Assembly: GCA_965644295.1 (NCBI GenBank)
Contig: CBFFRP010000419.1
Coordinates: forward strand, 1-64,000
Source of the DNA: Paraphysomonas bandaiensis
Taxonomy: Eukaryota; Chrysophyceae
Direction of reading: 5' to 3'
DNA: 64,000 nucleotides
Below are positions 31,405 through 42,624 of this stretch, in pieces. The translations under genes and the position numbers were made by a program. The number at the start of each line of letters is the position of its first letter. Position 1 is the stretch's first letter. Under the pieces are notes generated by a model. It was given only the letters and a program-made list of their open reading frames with translations. It searched no databases and was not told the DNA's origin.

Positions 31405-34097
31405 CTAGCTCCTTCTACCACTACCGTTTATTTTATGTTTACGCTGCCCGTTTCTTAATTTCTGAGAGTTACCAGGCTGAGGCTTAACAAAACTCTCAAA
31501 GGCTCCACGAACAATATCCTGTCGCTTCAAAACAGTGCGCACCTTAGTGCTATCACAAGGGAAATGAGTCGCTACGTCGCGGTTCTCTTCCCATCCGAAT
31601 AGCTTATCACTCTTGTCAGAAACCATCACTTTTAACCCTCCTGGAGGAATCCACGGTGCTCCTGTTGCAACGATCTGGTTTAGCTCTGTGGCAGAGCGGA
31701 CTGAGCTCTCAGATACTTGAACAGGAGATGTATTCAACGAGGACAGACTTGACCCAAGCTGCTCTAGAGTGGGTTTGTACCGACTCCTCACAAACAACTC
31801 CGGGACTTCTGTATCTACAGAGGGAATAGAACGAGATAAATGCGAGAATTCTTTGTCATAAAACACATTAGGGGGGCATGTTTTAGCCTTCATCGAAGTG
31901 TCCTTGGTTGTGCTGTCGACCCCTGTCAAAAAAAACGCATCATCTGCACTTCCCGCTACCGTCACGCCTTTTGAGGGTCGCGTTGACTTCTGTTGCCCCT
32001 CCTTTACAGGCAACAGATTACCACTCGATTCAGATGCCCCAACAGTGCGTATAAATTTGCTTGCTTCATCTTTAATTTTTTTCTCTCTGAGAGTGAGTGA
32101 AATGTTTTCCCCTGTAGTCATGGTCTCAGCCAGAATTTCCACAATGTCCACATTCGACTCGACAGGGGTGCGCTCAGGAAGTATGGGATTCTTGCCCCTT
32201 TTCAATTCGGGGAGGTACTCAGCAGGTTTGTACTTAGCCCTTGCTGCAGCGACTTGTTTGTTCACTTCCTGCTTCGCAGAGAGAGGTATTTTCTTTTTCC
32301 GGATAACATGCGTCCTGTAGGGGTGCCACCCAGCAGACGATCCATCTGTTGCCTCCCGCTCTTTTCCATCGTACCACAGCATTGCTTGGCGCTTATCTGG
32401 ATTTTCCTCTAGACGCAAGTCAAGGCCCAGAAGATTACTGGGGTTGGCCGGAATAAGTGGGGCTTTGCTTTGTATAGATAGTGCTCTGATTCCGATAGAT
32501 GACGCCGACGAAATATCGCTTGTGAGGCTGCGCTCGTCATCCTCGTCGTGTGCTTTAAGCGCAGAGACATCTCTACCACTCATCAAAGAGATACTATCGT
32601 TCAATTCCAAAAATGGCTTAGAGTCTGAATTTACTCTTTTACTAGCCCTCGATCCCCCGCCGCTATTGGATCGGGCAATGGGGATGGTTCCACGCGAAGA
32701 GAACAGACTCAATCGGTCCCTGCGCGGAACAGACATTGTGCGTTCCCTCTTCCCCGTCGAAAACTTTGGAGAAGACTCCTGCGAGATGGAAATTACAGTA
32801 CTGATCCAGTCCTTCAAATCAATACTAAGTGGTCCCTTGCCGCGGGACATATGCGGATTATCAGGAGAACGTCTGGACGCCCGATACTTTCCCTGGTCTC
32901 GATACCTGCTTACTACCGGTTCGTGGGAAACGTTCGCCGTGGAATGTGCGCGCCCATGAACGGTGGGAAGTACAGGATTATCTATACGCTTGGCTCTTGA
33001 AAGAGAAGGGCTCTGTGGTGAATCTCCGCTTGAACGGCTCCGAGGACGAATAACAACCTCACCGCTGTTCATACGGGTAGTGCGGTGAGTACTACCAGCA
33101 GTACTATCGGTGTATTCAGACCCATCCTCACTCAACATGTCTGTAATCACAGGGGGCCGCTCATTCAGATCATCCGGTGTGCTCGCTCTGCTTTTATCAC
33201 GATCAATATTGGACTTGGCAATATTCAAAATATCAAAGAAGTCCTTTACATTCTCTTCTTTGTGCAATGCTCCTGCTCGCCTTGCAGCAAGTCGCTTTTG
33301 AACCTATTCTTCACTTAATCGACTGCAGCCATCATATATATCATAGTAACGTACCTCGGGGCGCAACTTAGTGCTTGTCAGCCATTCGTTTTTTACACGA
33401 ATATTTGCTCGACTTTGTTTATCTTGAGAGAATTTCGCCAAAATGTCTTGCTCGCTTTGAACTGCAGTAATGCACTCCACAGCCTTCTTTGACCTTAGCT
33501 TTGGAGGAAAAGCTTTCACATCAACTACACTAGCCAGTAATGCCCAAGCAAAGGCAGCATAATATTTAGGATTCACCATATCAGCCCATGTTTCTATATA
33601 GGCAACATAAATCACAGATTATCTATATATAAGATGCATATATCGCCATACAGTAACTTACCGATTAACTCTGATAACATATCATAGAAAGTAATTTCAT
33701 TAACTTCCCCATGAACTGCAACATCATATGCATAATCTGCATATGCACATTCACGTGATTCTTCATCATTTATAGCATCACCCATCAGAGCTTTCTGTAA
33801 TAACATGTTGAATCGTATGTATGCCTCTTTGGAGAGATAACCATAAGAAGCATCCGGTGAGATGACTAACCAAAACATTGTAAAGATTTCTTTTAGTTCA
33901 TTATTTGATGCTAATGATTGTCTTCTACGTTGAATTTCATTAGGATCCAGTGTAGTAGGCTCTAATTCAGCCATTGTTTTAGTTAGTGTGTGATGAGCTG
34001 ATTGAATCTCTTCGAGCTCGTCTGGGGAGAGATTTCCGTATTTGATCATGAATTTAGTCATCATCCATGCTTTCTTGACTTCCTGTCTGGCTTGCAT
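31405..34097 (-). CDS. EF-hand-like protein with long disordered tail
   Basis: Exons 33662-34097, 33355-33593 and 31405-33303 encode 857 residues. The first 230 residues are helical and look like a degenerate EF-hand pair: ELKEIFTMFWLVISPDASYG-LSKEAY near 75, then VHGEVNEITFYDMLSELIGETW near 130. Canonical calcium ligands are mostly missing. A basic helix VQKRLAARRAGAL near 226 could be an IQ-like calmodulin-binding segment. The remaining 600 residues are Ser-, Arg- and Pro-rich and probably disordered, with RRSPDNPHMSRG- and KRERTMSVPRRD-like phosphosite clusters. Similar EF-hand/IQ proteins occur in many protists and are often flagellar, but no function is proved. CACATACATACA, in the gene's direction, lies 30-40 bases before the start. 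Confidence 0.72.
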
Positions 34098-34370
34098 GGT
34101 GTGTGAGGTGGGATTATAGTGTGTATGTATGTGTATATATGTATGTGTGGATATATATATAGAACTATACGTAGAGGGAATACATATGGAACTATAGAGT
34201 ATACAGTATACTGCTATAAGAGGAGATGTGTGTTGATATCATGCGCTGATTATATGGGCTTCATAGGAACTACACTCCTCATATGATAGAAGTATATATA
34301 TAGGGACTCACTTCCACTTCATATGCCCTCAATACCTATACTTAAGTATGTGAAACGACAGATATATAAT

Positions 34371-34960
34371 GCATACATACATACATACATACATACATAC
34401 ATACATACATACATACATACATACATACATACATACATACATACATACATACATACATACATACATACATACATACATACATACATACATACATACATAC
34501 ATACATACATACATACATACATACATACATACATACATACATACATACATACATACATACATACATACATACATACATACATACATACATACATACATAC
34601 ATACATACATACATACATACATAGTACATACATACATACATACATACATACATACATACATACATACATACATACATACATACATACATACATACATACA
34701 TACATACATACATACATACATACATACATACATACATACATAGTACATACATACATACATACATACATACATACATACATACATACATACATACATACAT
34801 ACATACATACATACATACATACATACATACATACATACATACATACATACATACATACATAGTACATACATACATACATACATACATACATACATACATA
34901 CATACATACATACATACATACATACATACATACATACATAGTACATACATACATACATAT
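34371..34960. repeat. (CATA)n array of about 590 bases with a higher-order period
   Basis: CATA units are interrupted by CATAGTACATA at 34624, 34743, 34862 and 34941 (positions of the inserted GT). Spacings are 119, 119 and 79 bases. It lies between the divergent starts of the EF-hand-like gene (34097) and the transporter gene (35087). The Tyr-Ile-His-Thr and Tyr-Val-Cys-Met frames it contains are not genes. Confidence 0.96.
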
Positions 34961-35086
34961 ACTGTGGTATGGATATGCTGGGCTTATATCAGTACTGTAG
35001 TGTATAGAGGGTACATGTATGTAGAGGGTATCTCATCTGTGTGGATATCATAATATCAAACCACTCCCATTCACATACCACACAAC

Positions 35087-36338
35087 ATGAGTCTCAATAT
35101 AACTGTAGTAGCTGGTATCATCGGCAATATTCTCTCTGTAGTTGGTGTTGTCATAACTAACAAGTACATCACTGAAGTGGATGGATATAACTACATGGTC
35201 TTCCTGTCATTCCTTCATTTCGTATTTACCACTATAGGCACACGAGTTCTATTAGGATTGAATACTTATTCATATAAACCTGCTGCAATGTCGGGAGTTC
35301 TTCCAGTTGCTGTGGTGCGGTTTGTATATATATAGACGTATATATGATGAGATGTACACACGTATAGATGATGAGGCTTACATTACTCTGTAGGGGTCAC
35401 TTATGTCTGTAGCGTTTATGAATTTAAATTTGGCAAAGAATTCTGTTGGATTTTATCAGGTAATGTATCATCTACAAGTACATGATTCTATACACTAATA
35501 TGTGGGGTTTAGTTATCGAAGTTGGCTTGCATTCCGGTTACTCTCCTTATACAGTATTTTGTGTATAACACCTCAGTGAATCGTTATGTTCAGCTGACGC
35601 TAGTACCCATTACATTTGGTGTCGGGTATGCTACAGTATATGATTTGGATTTAAACTTTGTAGGAACTGGTGAGTTTCCGTAAAGTTGTGTGTGCTTGGT
35701 TAGACTGATTCTGTTCCACTATACAGTGTTTGCAATGTGCGGAGTGATTGCCACTTCTCTAGCACAGATTTTCACGAATACGTACCAGAAGTCTCTGGAC
35801 TGTAATGCTATGCAACTTCTTTACCATACTGCCCCGGTCATTGGAGTGGTGCGTTTAAGAGTGGTGACATTGTAGTGTTGATTCTATTTTGCAGGGTATG
35901 CTTATTATGTGCCCCTTCTTCGACGACGTCTCGGCGCTGGTGAAACACGAATATACCTTTGACTGCATCTGTCGCATATGTACTAGCATATTTGCATTAT
36001 GCACACTATGCCTTACTTTTCTGTTTTTCTTTTTGTGTAGTGTTATCATGCTGCTTTGCATTAGGAGTCAACATATCGAACTACCTCGTGTTGGGGAAGA
36101 CATCACCCCTCACATACCAGGTATATTAAAGTTACCCTCGAGTTAGGGCGATAATAACTTTCGTGCAGGTTTTAGGACACTTAAAGACTATTCTGATTTT
36201 GATTTTAGGATTCACTGTGTTCAATGTACGCTTACGTTTCCTTCCGCTTCATTCCTAACAGTGAATGTGTAGAAACCACTGGACGTGAGGAATGTCATTG
36301 GAGTTATAATTGCAATGATTGGGTGGGTGCATATGTAG
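35087..36338 (+). CDS. Nucleotide-sugar/triose-phosphate transporter family (SLC35E-like)
   Basis: Eight exons: 35087-35314, 35394-35459, 35513-35669, 35727-35848, 35895-35979, 36041-36120, 36169-36225 and 36273-36338. They total 861 bases and 286 residues, all in phase. About ten hydrophobic helices are visible. Family motifs include VVITNKYITEVDGYNYMVFL near 20, NLNLAKNSVGFYQLSKL near 85, and the late block GKTSPLTYQVLGHLKTI near 230, ending PLDVRNVIGVIIAMIGWVHM. The last motif is the DMT-family signature after the final cytosolic loop. The protein should be a Golgi or ER antiporter for a nucleotide sugar, or a related solute. The substrate cannot be read from sequence. It is shorter than many relatives because the tail ends soon after the last helix. 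Confidence 0.87.
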
Positions 36339-38307
36339 GAGAAATTGTTCCCGTCTGACGTTATGCCTGTGATAGGGTAATATCTTACACCGAGGTGAGG
36401 AGGCGCCAGAGTCCAGGTGCTCAGAAATCGTCCTCCAAGAGTCAAGCAGAAGACAGGGCATAAAATAAAGTGCGATTCATCAAGCTGGTTTCGGAGTGTC
36501 AATAGCATTTTATATATAGAATAGACATGGTTGCTAGAACTATACTATCTACGGTACTACACCATTAGCTGCTTAGAGTTCTGTCTTAACTAGCATCATC
36601 GTAGAGTTTATATTCGTGAATGGTGACCTCTATGATGTATGATGTACTTCTGTTTATGAAATTTGTATCGATTCCGATGTCTTTTAGAGTGATTGTTACG
36701 ATTGTTAGGTTAGTACAACAAGCAATACATTCATGATTATGAGAAATCCCGCTTATTTTCTTTTATTGCAAATCCAATATATTGTTCCCTAGCCCTGATA
36801 TAAGCTATAAACCTTTACTCGAACACGTGCATCGACAATTAATCTACGCTATACATAGCGTCAGTGTCAGCAGCTATAATAAAATAATGACGCTGAAAAT
36901 ATTATCACCCAGGTATCGAAACGCAGCTACCACAATGGGACCTCCTAAGGATACCCCTCTACCTTTTCGCTATGCTTAAGAAACCTAATTTTCAGTTAAA
37001 AATAGCAGACTATTGCTACTCTAGTCTTCTGCTTTGAGTTGTAGATCGAATTCGAGGAACATGAGGTGCATTCTTACTTTAAACTCTCATCTTTTGGTTG
37101 GAGGTTGCCAATTAAAGTAAAAATGATATTGGTACAGGTTTCTAACGCCTATTGCTAAATAAAAAGACGTTTAATAAGTAAAAATGATAGATAAACCTAC
37201 TAATATTTAGTTGAAATAAGCAAAGCAGTAGTACTCACGCACTAAAATGCGTTCAGCTAACTACTAAGTAGCAGGGATCCACCGTTTCATAATTCAGCAA
37301 CGTCATGTACCCCTGAGAAGAAGCTATCCTTTTTGCATCTGAAGCACCAGCGACAATAGAGGCGTTGCATCGTAGGCAACACATTATTCGGCACGGAACA
37401 GGTTAAGGTAATAGAATCAGAAGTAAATCAATATCACAACACTGATACCTCTTGCTGGAGGAATGCATTTGTGATTCGTATTGTTTTGCAAATGTCCATT
37501 GTAACGTTGCAGGGTCAGAGTGTATGTAACAATAGTCAAAGTGCAACGCGATGTCGAGTGCAACGCGTATTTGTGCTTAGACTAGGGTGCATAAATAGCC
37601 ACCTTGTACATATGAGCACAAACATAATTTGCTTGCGTACATGACGCAATTCGCACCATCCAAAGATGTCAGACGATATTGTCCCTATAAAATGAAAACT
37701 ACTTGCCAGGAATGCTCTTAATTCGACCCATATTTGTCATATGATTATGGCGAAATGATTATGTCCCAATCCGTAAATATGAGGACAAAAATGCGCATTG
37801 TCTCTCCTCCGTTTGAATCGTCTAAATATCCTCAAAATCTTTCGAAATCCCAGGATTTCTAGACATATTTACTAGAACTGATAAAAAAATCTTTAAAATT
37901 CGTCTGTAAATTGGTTTTCGTGTATACAATATACAAAGTATACTGTAAATATGGGGATATTTAGGGTTTAGGGAGTGGGGAAGGTACACTGCTCTACGCA
38001 TATATGCATATGGTGGGAAGAGGTACGATAGAATATGCGATGGATGGAATACGTCGATATATACAGTGTATACATGCACCGACAGTTGGGTCTTATATAT
38101 GGATATATACGTAGGATGATATCACATGCATGGAATATATATACATGCACTCTTGAAGTTATGACGGTGAGGGAACATTGCATTGAGTGCAATTAGGGAT
38201 CATTCTACATAATCATCTTGCATGGTAATGTACAGAAAAGAGCTACCGAGTTGGCAATGTGTCTATATATGCCATACAGTTCACACTGCAATTGCATGCA
38301 ATAGACC
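36339..38307. other. Intergenic region with a mobile-element end
   Basis: No gene seen. At 37144-37163 the minus-strand terminal motif of the 23379 element family recurs (AACGCCTATTGCTAAATAAA). At about 36738 the run TATGAGAAATCCCGC also occurs at 55139, just upstream of another copy. This suggests a decayed insertion between about 36730 and 37163. GTGCAACGCG repeats twice near 37540-37566. The last 300 bases are TATA-rich. Confidence 0.5.
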
Positions 38308-41060
38308 ATGTTTTGGCCTCGCCTTCCCAAGCTAAACCGTAGCATAAGAAGTGAGATAGATGAACATTCCAATTCAGATCCTCCTGTTACCAAGACATTG
38401 GAGCCTAATCAAGCACAGAAGACCTCTGAGATGTGTGTATTTAGAGCTCTTGTCCTATTGTCTCTATGCACTGCAGCGGTACTATGTGGCTCCATCTCAT
38501 ACATTAGTTTGAGTAAACTCGAGCAAAGGAATTATAATACACATTATGATTCAGTCACACGTCAGTTGAAGCAATCAGTTGAAGGATTCGTAGAAAAGTA
38601 TCATGATGCAGCTCATGAGCTGTCGAACTTGGCTGCTGTCTTCAACCCGAATGCATCGGCGTGGCCGAATGTTGCCCTTCCAAAATATTACTTGTTGGAT
38701 AAATATTCTAATAAAGTTTCTGGTGGGAAATATTCTGCTGTCATACCTATTGTGAAGCCTGAAGATTTAGCAGAGTTCGAAGAGTTTAGCAAAGACGTGA
38801 TACGAAATGACGAGTATATGTCGTCACAGCCCCAGCTGTATTCTGCTTATGGTATTGGTGTGTTTAACATCAGCACAACAGGTGTGCCTGGTCCTGACAC
38901 GACTGGAGCTATTCCAGGGCGTACCAGGCGGTATCTGGCACCCGCATTGAATGTAGGATCCGTTCTCGTTGAGGCTGGTTATCTTCTTCTCAATTTCCGC
39001 ACCATACCTTTTGTGGCGGACTCTTTGGATGATATTTTGACCTGCGTAGAGGACAGCCACTCCGAATGCTATGGAATGACAGATTTTATTGGCCCTTCCC
39101 ATGAAACTGCCGTAATCCGGCCTGTGTTGTCGTTAGATGGGACTGATACCGTTGTGGGATTCAGTACAGTTGTCTTTAGTTGGGAAGAAGCGCTCTCCAA
39201 AGAATTACCAGCAGGTGGAGTAAATTTAAATATTAAATTATTGATTCTTTGTTACACATCAACGTATACTCGCAGGAATGCCATCCTTAGACTGCGTGAT
39301 CACTTCGAGTGGAGACACAACGCACACTTTCTCGCTAAACTCTAAAGGAGCACGGCACAGAGGACAAGGAGACCTACACGATAAAAAATTTTCAGGAATG
39401 GCGTCTCATATCCATTTGTCCTCTCCTAATTCAGAGGCTGAACTATCGGCAGTGTATACTTTTGTTATGTATCCTACTGATGACTTCATGAAGGAATATA
39501 TATCTAACACTCCGCTGTACGCAAGCATCGGGTCAGTATCCCTCATAATATTCACCTCAATCGTGTTCATTACATACGATGCCCTGGTGAAAGAGGAAAG
39601 TCGTGCTAAAATCAACCTGTTAAATATGAAAAGAGACTTTGTGCGGTATATTTCTCACGAAATCCGCACCCCTCTGAATACGGTTTCTGTTGGTCTGGGC
39701 CTTTTGGAGGAGATCATTCTTAAAGATCGGTCTTCATATGGAGAGCTTTTGGAATTAACTCGTGATGTGCAGTTGGGTTCTGAATTGGCTGTGTCTGTAC
39801 TGAACGACCTTTTAAATTTTGATAAGCTTGAGGCTGGAGAATTCCAAGTTGCACGCGCTCCTGTTAAAATATACAGCCTTGCTGAAACCACGCTTAAGTG
39901 CTTTAAAATGACCGCACTCAAAAAAGAAATTGAATGCACTTTAAAATTTGTTAATGAATTTGACAAGTCATTGTATCACAATTCACCAATAGTATACGGT
40001 GACAAGATGAAACTATCTCAAGTGCTGAGAAATCTAATATCGAATGCGCTGAAGTTCACTGATAAGGGTGGGTCAATTGATATATCTGTTACATGGAAAC
40101 AAGCAGCCGACTGCGAGATGTTTTCACTCAATAAGTCGAATAGGAATAACAGGGAAAGACCTGAAGGGTATGTGATTGTGTCAGTCCAGGATACCGGAAA
40201 TGGCATATCTCAGGAGAGTCTGCGCCTACTCTTTCGTGATGGTATGCAATTTAAAGCAAATGAACTGCAGGCCGGTCAAGGTGAGCTATATGTTTTTGTA
40301 TTGAAATTACTTTTTACGAAAATGACACAGGAAGCGGGTTAGGATTGTTTTTGTCTTACAAAATTATTGAGATGCATGGCGGGTATGCTATTCTTACTAT
40401 AGCGCGCTCTGTTGACTATCCTGCTGTTTATGACAATGCAGGAGGATGTGGGCGACATCGCCCGGTGAAAACAGGGGCGCCGTATTTTCTTTTCAACTTC
40501 CGACCTTCTCTTCTAAAGAATCGGTATCCTCGAAACGATATTCTGGACACAAACAGCTTCAATATCCGTTGACAGAAGAGGCAAATTCGCTATCAAGGAT
40601 ATCCTCCAAATCAACTCATGGTGAATACCTACAGAGGAAGTCTACGATAGAGCTCATGTCGGGGTCACCCGACGCTATTCAAGTACCTCAGTCAGATCGA
40701 ATGAGTATTTTAGTAGTAGATGACACGAATTCGAACAGAAAAATGGTCTGCCGTCTGCTCAGTAATCGAGGATACGATTTTCTAGAGGCCCGTGATGGCA
40801 GAGAGTGCATTGATATAGTTACACAAGGAATAGAAAAAGTGGACTGCATCCTCATGGATTATGAAATGCCTATATTAAATGGGCCCAATGCAGCGCAGCA
40901 GCTGAGGAATCTAGGGTATACACTCCCGATTATTGGCCTCACCGGAAACGTAATGCAGGATGATATTCATCATTTTCTGAATTCTGGGGCTGATCATGTC
41001 TTATCGAAGCCGTTGCAATTAGATAGTTTCATTGATATTATGAATGAGGCCATTGTATAG
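38308..41060 (+). CDS. Hybrid sensor histidine kinase
   Basis: Exons 38308-39214, 39276-40280, 40331-40382 and 40442-41060 encode 860 residues. A first membrane helix (about 44-65) and a second (about 383-407) bracket an extracellular sensor domain of the Cache/CHASE size class. I could not match it to a named family. Next come the dimerisation helix with the phospho-accepting His in YISHEIRTPLNT near 430, and the ATPase with N-box QVLRNLISNALKFT, G1 VQDTGNGIS, G2 GSGLGLFLS and the closing GENRGAVFSFQLP. A receiver domain follows from about 715, with the phospho-Asp in ILMDYEMPI near 793, Thr in GLTGN and Lys in LSKPL. It should autophosphorylate on an outside signal and pass phosphate to a separate Hpt protein. 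The two short late introns both cut ATPase motifs. Confidence 0.9.
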
Positions 41061-41239
41061 TACATATTGTATAGTTTTCATTATGCTCCTGCCCTGTTGT
41101 TATGTGATGTTAGCACATTGAACACAGTATATTCATGTGTCTGATAAAATAAGACACAATTTTAACTGATAAAAGGATATGAATATAAGTCGTTCTAATT
41201 GTTGTGGTTAATACTTATTCATTGGATTTGGGAATCCAC

Positions 41240-42019
41240 ATATCAACTATTCATGATTCTTTCCTTGACGTTTAAATTTTTAGCAATTTTGAGATCCTTG
41301 TAGTTTCTCCAGCAGCCCTTCTGTGTATGACCACTCTTGCAACACTTATAACTGCACGCGGTGTTCATGTTTACTTCTGGTGTTTCTTCCTTAGATACTA
41401 ATACTATCATCTCATTGAACGATATATCACCTTGTAGACAGAGATTAGTGTACCAAATCACTTCGAGATTGAGGGCTGCTTGGAATTTTGTTTTTAGTAA
41501 TATTACTAGATGGTTCTCTCTGATGTCATTTTTAGAGTTATTCCGCTAAGCCTTGCTATTGCTTCACACACCAACTACTCCCCCGGTAGAATTTTGAATC
41601 TCGCGAACTTTTTATTCAACTCAACTAGTTTCGCATTGAATTCCCCCACGAAACCGATCAATCTAGAAATTTGCTCACTAGCAAAGTGTTCTTTTCCAGG
41701 GTCGTCCTGTGTAGTAGCATGTCCTCGGAAATTCTGGTCTATGAACTCGAGAGCGCTTCGGCAACTGGCTCAACGACCTCAATTATCGAACTGGTACAAT
41801 TGTATTTCGGTTCTATCCACTTATGAAGAACCTCCTTGTATTTATTTTCGTTCAGCTGGTCTCATTTTGGATGATCCTCTAAGCCCAAATGGTTGCTATT
41901 ATTTCTCATGAGCCACACTTTCAGTTTCATTAACCAATGAACTCCAAACTGATAAAATTTCGGAAGCTGTTTCCAATCCAAACTACCACCCGCTACCATA
42001 TCAACTTTCGACATGTTTG
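41240..42019 (-). pseudogene. Ty1/copia Gag remnant
   Basis: Read from 42019 downward the minus strand begins MSKVDMVAGGSLDWKQLPKFY and continues with VHWLMKLKVWLMRNN, the Gag-type KF-W-LM pattern. After a stop, other frames supply VGEFNAKLVELNKKFARF and, at 41243-41461, ISFNEMIVLVSKEETPEVN followed by a zinc knuckle KCCKSGHTQKGC (Cys-X4-His-X4-Cys; the first Cys is displaced by one residue). At least three frameshifts or stops break it. No protease, integrase, reverse transcriptase or paired LTR is present, so this is a solo Gag fragment lying just past the stop of the histidine kinase gene. Confidence 0.6.
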
Positions 42020-42624
42020 AATGGTTTAAAACTTAATTAGCTGATCGTATATATATAATCAATACGTTTAAATTATGAATTATAATCAATCTCATCTATC
42101 ATTCATTTCCATTCACCAAATTCATGTTATCACAACATCATTTTCATACGATCTTCTTAGATAGACATGATCTTATACAGTCAATATATTTCAATTTTAT
42201 TACTGCTATCATCATAATGGTTCATGCAATACTGTTAGTAACTTCAAGTAACTGTTACAATTCAAAAACCTTGATCTGCTGTCAATTGCTCTCAAAACAG
42301 CAAAACCAAACAGATTATTTAATGAAGATACATTTTCGTTCATAACCTCGACTTGTTAACGCCACGGTAGCAACGTAAAATATTCTAGTGGACTGCTATC
42401 CATATTCAGAAACTGTTCACTATTTCGTGCAAACGTACTATTCTAACACTGATTTAGCTAGGGTAGAATATATTACAAATTTCGCAATGCATTGCAATAT
42501 ACACCTCTTGCATTATAATATATATCTCATATACAAGTGGCACATGAATTCAAAACATACAATTGCACAAATAAAAGAATATGATCAGTTCTAACTGTTT
42601 AAGGGAATCATTTCACACAGGATA
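42020..42624. other. Spacer, possible retroelement leader
   Basis: AT-rich sequence behind the Gag remnant. An LTR would be expected here, but no primer-binding site or paired terminal repeat was recognised. No gene seen. Confidence 0.4.

Noticed and set aside
31898-32959. Plus-strand frames of 140 and 171 codons.
   Set aside because: Antisense to the disordered tail exon of the EF-hand-like gene, with no domain or splice support.
34319-34958. Repeat-encoded frames of 124-211 codons on both strands.
   Set aside because: Translation of the CATA array only.
27519-34960. CRISPR-like regular repeats.
   Set aside because: Continuous tetranucleotides without spacers in a eukaryotic locus, so simple repeats rather than CRISPR.
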